Shown piece after piece: positions 49,881 to 60,755 of a stretch of DNA of 64,000 nt; the stretch's first letter is position 1, and the number at the start of each line of letters is the position of its first letter. Both the position numbers and the translations under genes were made by a program. Source of the stretch: Geotrypetes seraphini (Eukaryota; Chordata; Amphibia; Gymnophiona; Dermophiidae); contig NC_047094.1 of assembly GCF_902459505.1 (NCBI RefSeq), positions 27,327,241-27,391,240 of the forward strand, given 5' to 3'. The notes under the pieces were generated by a model. The model was not told the origin of the DNA. It searched no databases and saw nothing but the letters and a program-made list of their open reading frames with translations.

Positions 49881-49951
49881 GAAAAAGAAAGACAATAGAA
49901 AGCAAAAAGAAGAATGTAAAAGAAAAAAGGGACAATGCTCCTTTACGTACT

Positions 49952-50134
49952 AAGGCCCTCTTTTACAAAGGCGCGCTAAGTGTTTTAGCGCAGATAAATC
50001 AACACGTGCGCTAACCGCTTACGTGTCCATAGGATAACATGCACGCATTAGCGTTTAGCGTGCGCTAATATTTAGGGTACGCTAATATTAAGTGTGCACT
50101 AAAAAGCTTATTGCACCTTTGTAAAGGAGGGGAT
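49952..50134. mobile_element. Palindromic MITE, CCCTCTTTTACAAAGG subtype
   Basis: CCCTCTTTTACAAAGGCGCG ... GCACCTTTGTAAAGGAGGGG with inverted GCGCTAA/TTAGCGC core. The same subtype is at 58101 and 58290. Confidence 0.8.
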
Positions 50135-50549
50135 AAGTGATAAACAATATATAGTCAACTTTTTATACCCTACAACCCTAACAAAAAGAGGCTCTTTGGC
50201 TAAAGCTGTGGCAGAAGTGGCCTTAGTGCGCACTTATTATGGCTCTTTCCTGCGTGCCAAGGTCACAGTCCATGGCCAGAAAATGGCACATTTTCCAAAT
50301 TAATGGCCGTGTGCTAATTTTGCTATTTGCACGCAGACATTACAAGTCAAAGATCTTGATGCTCTTTTGGAGTGTGTTTCTGTTTCTCTCTATGCTTATT
50401 TTTATCTCTATTTTGTTTACTTTAATTATTATTTTAATTCTATCTTTAAATTATTTATTCATTACTTGTTGGAAAATTTCATTTCTATCTCTATCTCTAC
50501 CTCTGCCTTTTTATTTTTATTTTTCATACTGTTTCTTCAGGTACTTTAG

Positions 50550-50700
50550 TTAGATTGTGAGCCTTTGGGACAGTTAGGGAATTTCCAAGTACCTATTTTT
50601 ATTTAGTTTTTATTTCTTGTATCTTTAATGCATCATTTTTGTAAACCGCTTAGAAACCTCACGGTTATTAGCGGTATATAAGAATTAAATTAAATTAAAA
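50550..50700 (+). mobile_element. L2-type LINE 3' end
   Basis: TAGATTGTGAGCCTTTGGGA, TTGTAAACCGCTTAGAAACC and GCGGTATATAAGAATTAAAT, then an AAATT repeat tail. Confidence 0.75.
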
Positions 50701-50896
50701 TTTAAAAAGATATTGTGTGAGCCTCTACCAAACACCTACTTTGTAGGCAGTGAGATTCCATGCCTAAAAAATAGGCCTGGGATGGAAGAGCCTGTACATC
50801 ACACGTCCATTGCAGAGCCCTCAAGATTCCAGAATTCCACAATAGCGGTTTTTAACGCAGGCTGGCGCGCTGAATGCTCTGCAGTTCTCCCATCAA

Positions 50897-51048
50897 GGCT
50901 CCTTTTACTAAGGTGCGCTGTTTTTAGCGCGCACTAAATGAAAAATACTAATGCAAGCTCTATGGAGGTTTTAGCGTTTAGCGCATGAGGCATTATAGTG
51001 CGCATTAAGCGCGTGCTAAAACTGCTAGCGCACCTTAGTAAAAGGAGC
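50897..51048. mobile_element. Palindromic MITE, GGCTCCTTTTAC family
   Basis: AGGCTCCTTTTACTAAGGTG ... CACCTTAGTAAAAGGAGCTC, with opposed GCGCGCACTAA / TTAGTGCGC-like words. Confidence 0.85.
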
Positions 51049-51282
51049 TCTCAGAGTTCCTACAAGTGTCGGGAGCAGCGCAGAGCATTCAGTGCACCGG
51101 CCTGTGCTAAAAAATCGCTATTACAGTTTTGTAAAATGGGAGGGGGGGATAGTTATTTCAGAAGTATCTTGATTGATTAAGGTTGACGATATTACTGACA
51201 CTAACTTTTGATAAGCACTTATATGGCTAGTCCTACTAGAGAAATATTCTGAAGCATTAAGAGATCAATCATCAATATATAG

Positions 51283-51470
51283 GTCTCCTTTACAAAGGCG
51301 CGCTAGCAGGGGTTAACGCGTGTGACTTTTCATCACGCGCTAACACCCGTGCTGGCCAAAAACTACTGCCTGCTCAAGAGGAGGCGGCGGCAGCAGCTAG
51401 CGCGTCCGGCGGTTTAGCGTGCGCTATTACACGCGTCAAACCACTAGCGCGCCTTTGTAAAAGGAGCCCA
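51283..51470. mobile_element. Palindromic MITE flanking the large foldback (left)
   Basis: GGTCTCCTTTACAAAGGCGC ... GCGCCTTTGTAAAAGGAGCC, flanked by ATA on both sides. Its mirror partner is at 56938-57108, at the other edge of the foldback. Confidence 0.85.
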
Positions 51471-51614
51471 TAATTCTTGCTTCAGGGTAAACACACTTTT
51501 TTTTTTGTTATTTTTATATCATTCTTCCACAAGTCTTCAAATATTCTTATCAATTTTACTTCAGTCATTTATATAAATACTGTCACCATGGAAAGATATT
51601 AATAGTGGAGGATT

Positions 51615-52339
51615 TTGGTCCTGGAGAATACATACTACAAGATCAGCATCTATGAGTCAAACATGGTTGTTTATATTACATAGAGTTTTATGGACCCCTA
51701 CGAGATTACAAAAATTAGATAGTAGTAGATCTAATAGATGCTGGCATTGTAGGATAGAAGTGGGGACATTGGACCATTTACTATTCTTTTGTCCCTGCAT
51801 TAATTCCTTTTGGAAATTAATTTGGCCCCAAATTAAAATCATGTTGGACTATCATATGATACAATATTATTTGGAACAGCAATGAGAACACAAAGTCCGA
51901 TTTCAGCTAACAATAATAAACTTTTATTAATTTTAACAGGGGTCGCCATACAGCAAATTACTCAGAACTGGAAGGATTACACTAAATTGAATTACACTTT
52001 TTGGTGGAATTCAATTTGTCATATATATAAAATGGAAAAAGTATTGGCATTACAACAAGGTTATATTAAAAAATTTAATAAAATATGGGGACCATTGACA
52101 AATTATTCTATTGATCAGATATAATAACACATGTATAGAACATATAGAAGGGGTAGGGAGGGAAAATTATTGTAATATTAATATGATATAAAATTCTGAT
52201 AAAGGGTTTATTTAATTCACATTGTAAGAACATTTAATAATAATTTCAAGTGTTTTTTCATAATTGAATGTATTACATGTATTTCACTTGATGTAAGAAT
52301 TTAAAAAAAGAATAAAAAATATTTAAAAAAAAAAAAAAA
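51615..52339 (+). mobile_element. L1-type LINE 3' end with 14-bp duplications
   Basis: AATAGTGGAGGATT at 51601-51614 recurs at 52340-52353, after a poly-A tail. The reading shows LFILHRVLWTPTRLQKLDSS, RCWHCRIEVGTLDHLLFFCP, then (after a frameshift) FWWNSICHIYK and IWGPLTNYSIDQ. 5' truncated, a textbook target-primed insertion into the foldback arm. Confidence 0.95.
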
Positions 52340-52498
52340 AATAGTGGAGGATTGACCTCAGCGGCTATACCTGTACTTACTATTTCATTTTAGTTCAGGC
52401 TTAATGTAGCTAGCCTCTTTATCGGTTGGCCTCCACCATCCATTCGTATTATTGAAATCTAATCTAATCTAATCTAAACCTTAAGTTTATATACCGCA

Positions 52499-53695
52499 TC
52501 ACCTCCATGAGAATGGAGCTCGACACGGTTTACAAGAACTTAAATGAATGATCTTGAAAGCCAGGCAGGAACATTTGAAATGGATTCTGGAGATTATTGG
52601 GAGCCAGTGAAGTTTGGCAAGGAGTGGGGAGGCATGGTCAGACTTGCGTTTTGAGAAGATCAGTTTGGCTGCAGTATTCTGGATTAGCTGGAGTCTTGGA
52701 ATACTTTTTTTTGATAGATTTAAGTAGATGGCGTTGCAGTAATCTAGTTTGGAGAGGATGATGGATTGGACAAGGATGGCAAAGTGTTGTTGGCTGAAGT
52801 AGGATCTAGCTTTCCTCAGCATGTGAAGGCTGAAAAAGCATGATTTTGCCAAGGAGTTGAGGTGGTCATTGAGGGAGAGAGAGGAATCGATAGTGATACC
52901 AAGGACCTTACATGAGAACTCGAGCTGTAGTGTATCGCCTGTGGTTAGTGCGAAAAGTGTGGGCAGGTGTTCAAATTTTGGGCCGAGCCAGAGTAGTTTT
53001 GTTTTAGATTCGTTTAGTTTCATCTGTACCGAGAGGGACCAGGCACGGAGTCTCATTATGCAAGCTGTAATGTTTTCGTGGAGGTTGGTGAGGTTCTGGT
53101 CAGTCTCAAGGAGGACAAGGATGTCATCTAAATAAGTGTAGATTGTTTCCAGGGGGTATAGTTGAAAGAGTTTCAGAGAGGACATGTAGATGTTAAAGAG
53201 AATAGGGGAAAGGGGTGATCCTTGAGGGACACCGCAAGATGGAGTCCAAGGAGTGGACATGGTGCCATTTGTGTTGACGGTGTAGGAACGGGAGCGTAAG
53301 AAGTTTGAGAACCACATTAGGATGGTGGAGTCGATTCCAATCTCAGAAAGTTGGTAAAGTAGTATGTCGTGATGGACAACATCAAAAGCAGCGGAAAGAT
53401 CGAATTGTATTAGGACAGCGAATTTGTTACGTGAGTGTAGTTGTTGTACCTTTGAAATTAGGGAAACTAGGAAGGATTCAGTGCTAAAGCAGGGTCTGAA
53501 GCCATGTTGGTAGGGGTGAAGAATGGAGAATCTCTCGAGATAGGAGGAGAGCTGGGTAGCAACTATGGTTTCTAGAAGTTTGGTAAGTAGAGGGATATTT
53601 GCTATGGGACGGTAGTTTGATGGTAGGGAGGGGTCGAGATCGGCTTTTTTCAGAATAGGTGACAAGGCAATGTGGCCCATTTTTGTGGAGAACAA
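52499..53695 (-). CDS. L2 reverse transcriptase open frame
   Basis: 398-codon frame: [79 protein letters not shown] and YLDDILVLL (usual YADD), then LDYCNAIYLNLSKKSIPRLQ and [20 protein letters not shown]. The N-terminal and endonuclease regions are in other frames. Confidence 0.9.
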   Translation of the reverse strand: MFSTKMGHIALSPILKKADLDPSLPSNYRPIANIPLLTKLLETIVATQLSSYLERFSILHPYQHGFRPCFSTESFLVSLISKVQQLHSRNKFAVLIQFDLSAAFDVVHHDILLYQLSEIGIDSTILMWFSNFLRSRSYTVNTNGTMSTPWTPSCGVPQGSPLSPILFNIYMSSLKLFQLYPLETIYTYLDDILVLLETDQNLTNLHENITACIMRLRAWSLSVQMKLNESKTKLLWLGPKFEHLPTLFALTTGDTLQLEFSCKVLGITIDSSLSLNDHLNSLAKSCFFSLHMLRKARSYFSQQHFAILVQSIILSKLDYCNAIYLNLSKKSIPRLQLIQNTAAKLIFSKRKSDHASPLLAKLHWLPIISRIHFKCSCLAFKIIHLSSCKPCRAPFSWR

Positions 53696-54192
53696 ACCTG
53701 ATAGTAGAGCAGAGTTAATGAGTCTCGTAAGGGAGGAGATGGCCTGTGCAGGAATGTTTTCATAAAGGTGGGATGGGAAAGGATCTAAGATGCATTTGCA
53801 GGATTTCAGTCTGAGGCTGAGTTTAGAGATCTGGGGTTCAGATATGGGTTCAAATGTCGTCCAGGATCTATCCGCTGGGATAGGGTTTGAGTCATTGGGA
53901 GGAAGAGAATTGTAAGAGACTGCTGAGGGGAAAGAGCTCCTTATGGTGGAAATCTTTTCATTGAAAAATTTGGCTAAGTCGTTTGCGGAAGGAGGGGAGA
54001 GGTGGAGTCGTTTTTTGAGGTTAAGTTTCGCCAGATGTAGAACAGAGTACTATTTTGATTTTTTGATCTGGTGATTTTATCTCCATAGGAATTCTTTCTT
54101 GCTTTTTTTAGTATTGTGTTATAGCACTTGATGTCTCGCCAGGATTGTTTGTCTGAGGGGGTTTTCGATTTTTTCCATTTCCGTTCCAGGGC

Positions 54193-55140
54193 TCAACAAT
54201 TCTGTTTTAGTTCCCTGTGATATGGAAGGTACCAGGGGGCTTTGTGGGAGTGGGAGATAGATTTTGTAGATAAAGGGGCCAGAGCGTGGTAGGTAGTCCC
54301 GGAAAGGGTAACCCAATTATGCCAGTTGGACTCTGGGTCTGTGTGTTTAGGAGAAGGGGGAAGTTGGTTAAGAAATTGGGTCCAGAACAATTCGCTCGTG
54401 ATTTTTTTGCGGTAGGTGATAGATTTTATGGGCCGGGGTGGAGTACCTAGATGAGACATGAAGATGGGGAGGCAGAAAGAGCCTAGAAGGTGGTCAGACC
54501 ACGGGACAAGGTCCCAGCGGGCCTCTTCGGCAGAAGTTTTGTGCTCAGTCAGGTCGAGGAAGCTGATGATGTCTAGTGTATGTCCTTTATCATGGGTAGG
54601 TGTGGGTGGAGGAGTGGTGAAGCCAAGGGAGGTGAGGAAGTCTTTGAATTCAGTTGTGTCCATGCTGGTGTTATCGTCAAGGTGGAGGTTAATATCTCCT
54701 ATGATCAGTAGTCTCTGGAATTTTAGGAAGACTCTTGTTATAGTCTCTAGGACAAGTTCAGAGGATTTATTCCAGGGGATAGGAGGGCGGTAGAGAAGCA
54801 AGATGCCTAGTGGGTGGGGTTGGAGTTCGTCTTTAACTGAAGCTAGTAAGAATTCTAGAGAGGTATGGCTGCCCTTTTCAAGGAGCTGAACATTGAAGAA
54901 TGATTTGTAAAGCAGAGCCAGGCCTCCTCCTTTCCGGTTGATTCTGGGTGAGAAGAGGCCGTAGTAGCCAGGGGGACAGAGTTCGTTTTGTGTGAAAGTA
55001 TCGTCTTTTCCGATCCATGATTCTGTGATGCACACGAAACCCGGATCGGAGTCATCGAGTAGGTCTTTTATTATTTGGGTCTTGTTGCGGACTGATCTGG
55101 CGTTACAGTAGAGTGTGGGGACCGGGGTGAGAGAGACAGA
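54193..55140 (-). CDS. L2 apurinic-type endonuclease region
   Basis: Minus-strand frame: LYCNARSVRNKTQIIKDLLD (upstream of the first Met), VCITESWIGKDDTFTQNEL, GGGLALLYKSFF, IGDINLHLDD and LVPWSDHLLGSF. The N, E, D/N and SDH residues of the endonuclease are visible. The frame ends before the reverse transcriptase, so a break separates them. Confidence 0.85.
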   Translation of the reverse strand, partial: SVSLTPVPTLYCNARSVRNKTQIIKDLLDDSDPGFVCITESWIGKDDTFTQNELCPPGYYGLFSPRINRKGGGLALLYKSFFNVQLLEKGSHTSLEFLLASVKDELQPHPLGILLLYRPPIPWNKSSELVLETITRVFLKFQRLLIIGDINLHLDDNTSMDTTEFKDFLTSLGFTTPPPTPTHDKGHTLDIISFLDLTEHKTSAEEARWDLVPWSDHLLGSFCLPIFMSHLGTPPRPIKSITYRKKITSELFWTQFLNQLPPSPKHTDPESNWHNWVTLSGTTYHALAPLSTKSISHSHKAPWYLPYHRELKQNC

Positions 55141-55922
55141 GGTGAGGTTGGGTAGGTTGGCTGGAGGGACAGGCTTTAAGGAGGAGTGGTTTCTTCCTCT
55201 GTGTTTTTTGTTGTGATGAGTTCTAGTGTGTACTAGTGTGGGGATTCTGAGGCCTGGGCAGGTGTTGTTTGAGACTGTAGAGTCGGGGAGGTTGGGGGGA
55301 GAGATATTTGGCAGTGGGAAGTATTGGTGAAAGAGCAGAGAAGTAGAAGGAGGAGCCAGGAGGGTGGCTTCATGGTGGGAGCGAGGAGAGATAGTGAGAG
55401 AGGGTTTGGGCAGCGCTTGTCAGGCAGGAGGTGGGAGAGATTAGTGCTGCTAGTAAGATGCAGGCTGAGGAGGGGCTAGGCTGTATAAGAGGTAGTAGTG
55501 ATGGGCAGAGCAGGCTAAGTAAGTGGTGGTAGAGCTAGACATGCGATGAACATGCGATAACAGTAGAGGAGTAGTACAGGCTATATATGCAGTGTCAGGC
55601 TAAGATATGCAGTAGCTGGTTTTACATGCGGTTATACTTATAACAAGTGGTTACAGGTTGTGGTAACAAGTAACATGCGGTAGTAGGTTAAAAATAAGTA
55701 GTAGCAGGTTGTAAATGCAGCTATACAGGTAACAAGTAGTAGCAGGTTGTACATGAAGTAATCAGTGATTGTTTTAGCAGGCAATAGGTGCAGAAATATA
55801 TGAGATGCAGATTGTAACAGAAAAAAAAGGTCTGTGCAGGGATTTTGGGGAAAAAAAAAAGCTCCGTGGGAGAGCTGGATGTCAGGACTCTGAGCACTGC
55901 CGAACTGCAGTCTCACCCGGAG

Positions 55923-56326
55923 GAAAGAAAACACAGTTCCCTCAGAGCCTGGTGTGCTTTTTCACAAGTGACTTGGCACTAGAGGACAGCGTTAGAGTGG
56001 CCCCTCTTTGCTGCTGTGTTGAAACCAGCTGATAGAATCCTCAGGAAGAGCAGCAGTTAGGAGAGATGAAAGAAAACACAGTTCCCTCAGAGCCTGGTGT
56101 GCTTTTTCACAAGTGTCTTGGCACTAGAGGACAGCGTTAGAGTGGCCCCTCTTTGCTGCTGTGTTGAAACCAGCTGATAGAATCCTCAGGAAGAGCAGCA
56201 GTTAGGAGAGATGAAAGAAAACACAGTTCCCTCAGAGCCTAGCGTGCTCCTTCTCAAGTGACTTGGCACTAGAGGACAGCGTTAGAGTGGCCCCTCTTTG
56301 CTGCTGTATTGAAACCAGCTGATCAA
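55923..56326 (-). repeat. 145-bp tandem repeats upstream of the L2
   Basis: 2.8 copies with period 145 (ACACAGTTCCCTCAGAGCCT at 55931, 56076 and 56221), each with GGCACTAGAGGACAGCGTTA and TTGAAACCAGCTGAT. They lie at the 5' side of the inverted L2, adjoining a short-period patch (GTAACAAGTA, GCAGGTTGT) at 55500-55800. Confidence 0.93.
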
Positions 56327-56937
56327 CTTATTGGGTTTTTTAATATATTATTTTCATCTTAAATAGTAGAAAAACTATAACTTATCTTTCATTTTATATA
56401 TGTAAAAGCTGAAACAGGGGCTCCGGCATAAATCCATGTTTCGCTAATAGGCTTTTTCAAGGAGCAATCCTGTTAAGAAAGACCCGCAGCCAGAAGATAC
56501 AAGGCTGGCTGCGGGTCTTTCTTAATGGGATTGTTCCTTGAAAAAGCCTATTAGCGAAACGTGGATTTATGCCGGAGCCCCCGTTTCAGCTTTTACATAT
56601 ATAAAATGAAAGATAAGTTATAGTTTTTCTATTATTTAAGATGAAAATAATATATAAAAAAAACAAATAAGTTTATTTCAATAATACGTATGGATGGTGG
56701 AGGCCAACCGATGAGGAGGCGAGCTACATTAAGCCTGAACTAAAATGAAATAGTAAGTACAGGTGTAGCTGCTGAGGTCAATCCTCCACTATTAATATCT
56801 TTCCATGGTGACAGTATTTATATAAATGACTGAAGATTGTGAAGTAAAATTGATAAGAATATTTGTGGAAGAATATTTGATGATATAAAATTAACAAAAA
56901 AAAGTGTGTTTACCCTGAAGCAAGAATTATATACTAA

Positions 56938-57108
56938 GGCCTCCTTTTACAAAGGTGCGCTAGCGTTTTAGCGCACGCACCGGATTAGCGCGTGCTATAG
57001 CGCGTGCTGGATGAAAAACTACCACCTGCTCAAGAGGAGGGGGTAGCGGCTAGCGCGTGTTATTCCGCGCGATAAGGCCCTAATGCACCTTTGTAAACGG
57101 AGCCCTAA
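56938..57108. mobile_element. Palindromic MITE flanking the large foldback (right)
   Basis: AGGCCTCCTTTTACAAAGGT ... GCACCTTTGTAAACGGAGCC, with CTA on both sides. Mirror partner of 51283-51470. Confidence 0.85.
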
Positions 57109-57451
57109 CTTTTGAAAGCATACTTTGTTACTTTATTAAATTTGTTGTCTATCCCGTCCTCCGCAAAGAGCACAGAAAATATCAGATATTACATGTTTTG
57201 ACTTGGACAATGCTTGGAACTTTGTGGTTAAGCGAGCTATAACTGTGGAATGAAAATTAATTAAAATCTGTGGACCTTAGCCAGGTCGTTTTTCTGTGTT
57301 TAAAGATTTACGCAAGAGAACCATCGTGTGTCTGGCTGAAATCCCAACATTCTGATACACCACAATGTCAAGTCGGGTCATGAGCCAAATTCCACTGGAC
57401 AGTTGAACAACTGGTACTTCCAAAACACTGCAGTTTTAATACCCTCCCCCT

Positions 57452-57555
57452 CCCCCCCTTTTACACAGCTGTGCTAGCAGCTGCTCCTACAGGAATCGCT
57501 CTGATGTCCATCGGGAATTAATGGACGCCGTGCAGCTTTGTAAAAGAAGCTCAGA
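57452..57555. mobile_element. Decayed palindromic MITE
   Basis: CCCCCTTTTACACAGCTGTG ... CAGCTTTGTAAAAGAAGCTC, GCTAGCAGCTGC core. Confidence 0.6.
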
Positions 57556-57749
57556 GTGTGGTCTGTGAGAACATGCAGCCCTATATATAACTCTAAATGA
57601 ACTGATACTTATCTAGGTTCAGGACAATGAACTATTTTATAAAAAACTACGTGGATCTTAGTTTCTGTTTTCAGTTTTAATCAGCACACTAGTCTTCAGA
57701 TTTGACAAGAGTTTTAGGGGCCCGTTCAACCATTTGGCAGGATGAGAGA

Positions 57750-57876
57750 TAGGGCTCCTTTTATAAAGGTGTGCTAGCTTTTTTAGTGCACGCTACCTGA
57801 AAAACTACCGCCTGCTCAAGAGGAGGCGGTAGCGGCTAGCGCGCACCATTCCGCACCTTTGTAAAAGGAGCCCCAT
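57750..57876. mobile_element. Palindromic MITE, GGGCTCCTTTTA family
   Basis: GGGCTCCTTTTATAAAGGTG ... GCACCTTTGTAAAAGGAGCC, with ATA on both sides (GATAGGG / CCCATAAT). Confidence 0.85.
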
Positions 57877-58100
57877 AATGTTCAAAATGCTAGGTCAAAG
57901 TGAAAGTAAAAATGAATGCAAAAGTTTTAAATTCTGAAGTAAAAAGTACAGTGAAGAACACATTTAAATATTTACTTAAATGTAAAAAAATTGCCCAATA
58001 CTTTTTGTTTTTTTTAGTAATGAATGCAACTATTGTTAATGTCTTTATCCAAGAACTTCGTTGCTCTACAATTCAATCTAATTTGCTTTTAGTAAAACTA

Positions 58101-58425
58101 AGGCCCTCTTTTACAAAGGCACGTTAGGGCTTTAACGCGCGGAATAGCGTGCGCTGAATTGCCCCGCGCGCAAGACCTTAATGCCAGCATTGAGCTGGTT
58201 TTAGTTCTAGAAGTGTAGCGCGAGGTTTAGCACGTGCTAAAATCCTGCTTGTGCTAAAAAACGCTAGCGCACCTTAGTAAAAGGAGCCCTAAGCGTTTTA
58301 GCACAGATTTAGCGTGCTAAATCAATGCATGCACTCACCGCTAACGCGTCCATAGGATAACATGCACATGTGAGCGTTTAGCGCGCGCTAAAAAGCTTAG
58401 CGCACCTTTGTAAAAGAGGGGGTAA
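58101..58425. mobile_element. Two overlapping palindromic MITEs
   Basis: 58101-58290: CCCTCTTTTACAAAGGCACG ... CACCTTAGTAAAAGGAGCCC. 58290-58425: one arm plus GCTTAGCGCACCTTTGTAAA AGAGGG. The second appears to lack its own left end, as if the first landed in it. Confidence 0.75.
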
Positions 58426-58727
58426 ATTTTGAAAATGACCGTCACTCATGCGAGTGTGCTTGTGAATCATTAATTCAACACAGCCATAAAGATGCTCAAC
58501 TACAGTAGCAGGAAGTGGTGGTCAATCCGTTTAAAAAAAAAAAAAAAAGTTCCTTCAAATCAGGCAAGGATGTAATATTTATATCTTCCGATTGGGACTG
58601 CAGGCATTGATCAGGGAAATCTCTGTCTGATACACTTGGATTTCCATATAGCAAAGAACACATTACCATCATCATAAGTAGCTGCATTAGAAGTAGTGCT
58701 GTCTAATTATCACTTGCACCTTAATCT

Positions 58728-58945
58728 ATATAATAATAACTTAATAATAATAATAATAATAATAATTTTATTTTTGTATACCGCCATACCCTGAAGAGTT
58801 CTAGGCGGTTCACATTAGTTAGACAGAGATTACAAGTGGTTACATATCAAATTGATCATAGAGTTGCGAACAGCAAGGAGAGAAGTAGGGGGGAGAGGAG
58901 GTTATACAAGATTATACAAACTATTCATACAAATTAATGTTTATG
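58728..58945 (-). mobile_element. L2-type LINE 3' end
   Basis: (TAA)n run at 58728-58765, then TATACCGCCATACCCTGAAG and TTCTAGGCGGTTCACATTAG, an inverted L2 3' UTR. Confidence 0.8.
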
Positions 58946-58994
58946 AGACATAACTAACGTAGAAGAGACAGGAGGTAAGAGGGGGAACTCCATT

Positions 58995-59115
58995 AAATGT
59001 ATAAGAACATACGAATAGCCTTACTGGGTCAGACCAATGGTCCATCAAGCCCAGTAGCCCATTCTCACGGTGGTCAATCCAGGTCACCAGTACCTGGCCA
59101 AAATTCAAGGATAGA
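58995..59115 (-). mobile_element. CR1 3' UTR fragment
   Basis: AAGAACATACGAATAGCCTT, ACTGGGTCAGACCAATGGTC and CTCACGGTGGTCAATCCAGG; near copy at 11262. Confidence 0.8.
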
Positions 59116-59315
59116 CACCATTTGTTTTTGAGTGCATAATAACTCAATAAGCAGATAGATAACCGAAAAACAAACATGCAGTCATTCTTTTTTTTCAATT
59201 TAATTTCTGTTAGAGCTGAAAATCCAAGTTCGCAAAGATAAGAAGATCCAAATGGTAACAAAGTTTTGATTGCTGTTGCTCACATTAGGATAACTACTGC
59301 ATTAAAAATAAACTA

Positions 59316-59560
59316 CAGTAAACCCTTGGTTTGCGAGCTTAATTCGTTCCAGAAGCATGCTTGTAATCCAAAGCACTCGTATATCAAAGCGAATTTCCCC
59401 ATAGGAAATAATGAAAACTCAGACGATTCATTCCACAACCCAAAAACTTTAATACAAAATATTATACGTACTTGTATTGCAAGACCTCGCTCACTACACT
59501 CCTGCAGCGTCAGAGAGAGAAAAACCATCGGCTCAGTGTGCATACTGTATGTACTTATTC
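59316..59560. mobile_element. Possible Tc1/mariner-type MITE end
   Basis: CAGTAAACCCTTGGTTTGCG after TA, then GAGCTTAATTCGTTCCAGAA and AAGCACTCGTATATCAAAGC. The left end resembles Tigger/pogo termini; the right end was not resolved. Confidence 0.4.
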
Positions 59561-60034
59561 ATTTTGGGGCTCGGCACTTGGTCTGACCTTTTAGAAAGCA
59601 TTTTGGGAGAGTTGGTTGGGGTTGTTCATGGGGGATTTACTTGTGGTCCATGTTATTTTGAGGAGTCCATATTAGTACATGATGTTTCCCTGACCCCCTG
59701 ATGTGTAGGAGTCAGGACCCATTTCCTTGTTTTGTCACCCGCTAGACTATCGTGGGCTCTATGATAATATTTTGTTGCTAGTAGGGAGTTTGTAGTCACT
59801 ATTGTTGGACCATGCTGATGGTGGGGGCTGATTTTTTTTTGGGGGGGGCGGTTTCTTGTATAAACGATTATGTACACACCTGTATATTTTTTTTATATCT
59901 TCATTACTGCTATTTGATTTGTGCAGTCATCAATATAAATTGTTTGAATTAAAAAAAAAAATTGCCATTATTTTTCTAGGACCAATCACATCAAAGAATG
60001 CTGCTTGTCTGAGAGGTTTTATACTTTAAAAAGA

Positions 60035-60404
60035 AAAAAAGGGGGTATGAAGGATAATTAATACAAAAATTATTTTAAATAGATTTTATTTTGTGCATTT
60101 ACTTTATACCTCAATTCTTATTTATGAAGCGATCTATTGTCTCTTTACTGAGAACAATGCATTCATTATGATACTTCAACCTCTTAAACTAAATTACATT
60201 AATTTAAATTTGATGAATTAATTTATTTATACATTAGGATAAAAGTGCATGCTCAAGATAAGGATTTATAGGGTAGGTGTGGTTTATTAGTAACAATAGA
60301 TCGCTTCATAAATAAGAACTGAGGTATAAAGTAAATACACAAAATAAAATCTAAAATAATTTTTGTATTAATTATCCTTCATACCCCCTTTTTTTCTTTT
60401 TTTA
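60035..60404. repeat. Foldback with 110-bp arms
   Basis: AAGGGGGTATGAAGGATAAT ... ATTATCCTTCATACCCCCTT. Arms also share CTTTATACCTCAATTCTTAT / ATAAGAACTGAGGTATAAAG and AGCGATCTATTG / CAATAGATCGCT. Loop about 150 bp, AT-rich. No coding. Confidence 0.85.
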
Positions 60405-60755
60405 ATTGCCAATTTTGTGGGTTGGATATTGTTAGTAACGATCTGTAAGTAGATTTTATACTTAATGCACACAGACGCTCATAATATTGATAGACTATTG
60501 CTTACATGACATGCATGTCATCTATTCTTGCGTATGCTTAGGAAGGGAATTTTTTTAAATAAAGTAAAATTATGGAATCTCTCTGTGGTACACCCAGAAT
60601 CTCTTCAGGGCACACCACTGTACCAGGGCACACAGTTTGAGACACTGTTCCGGGGGGGAGAGGGGAGCATAAATACCATCTGGAATCAAAGCAAATCAAT
60701 AGGTCTTGACAAAAACACAAACTATCTTAACAGCAGGCACTTTTATCATCCGGGG

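Larger units (their letters stand above)
52458..56326 (-). mobile_element. Near full-length L2-type LINE inserted in the foldback arm
   Basis: 3' end: (CTAAT)n tail at 52458-52478. Minus-strand reading: reverse transcriptase, then endonuclease upstream, then tandem repeats toward the 5' end at 55490-56326. It splits the left arm between ATTATTGAAAT and AACTTATT. The gap between 53695 and 54193 and the YLDD in place of YADD suggest decay. Confidence 0.9.
51473..56937. mobile_element. Large foldback element with L1 and L2 nested in one arm
   Basis: Left arm: 51473-51614, 52340-52457 and 56327-56490. Right arm: about 56491-56937, the inverse of the left. Shared words: ATTCTTGCTTCAGGG, ACTGTCACCATGGAAAGATA, AGTGGAGGATTGACCTCAGC, GGCCTCCACCATCCAT and CGAAACGTGGATTTATGCCG-type centre. 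Removing the two LINEs restores a palindrome of about 870 bp. Confidence 0.85.
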
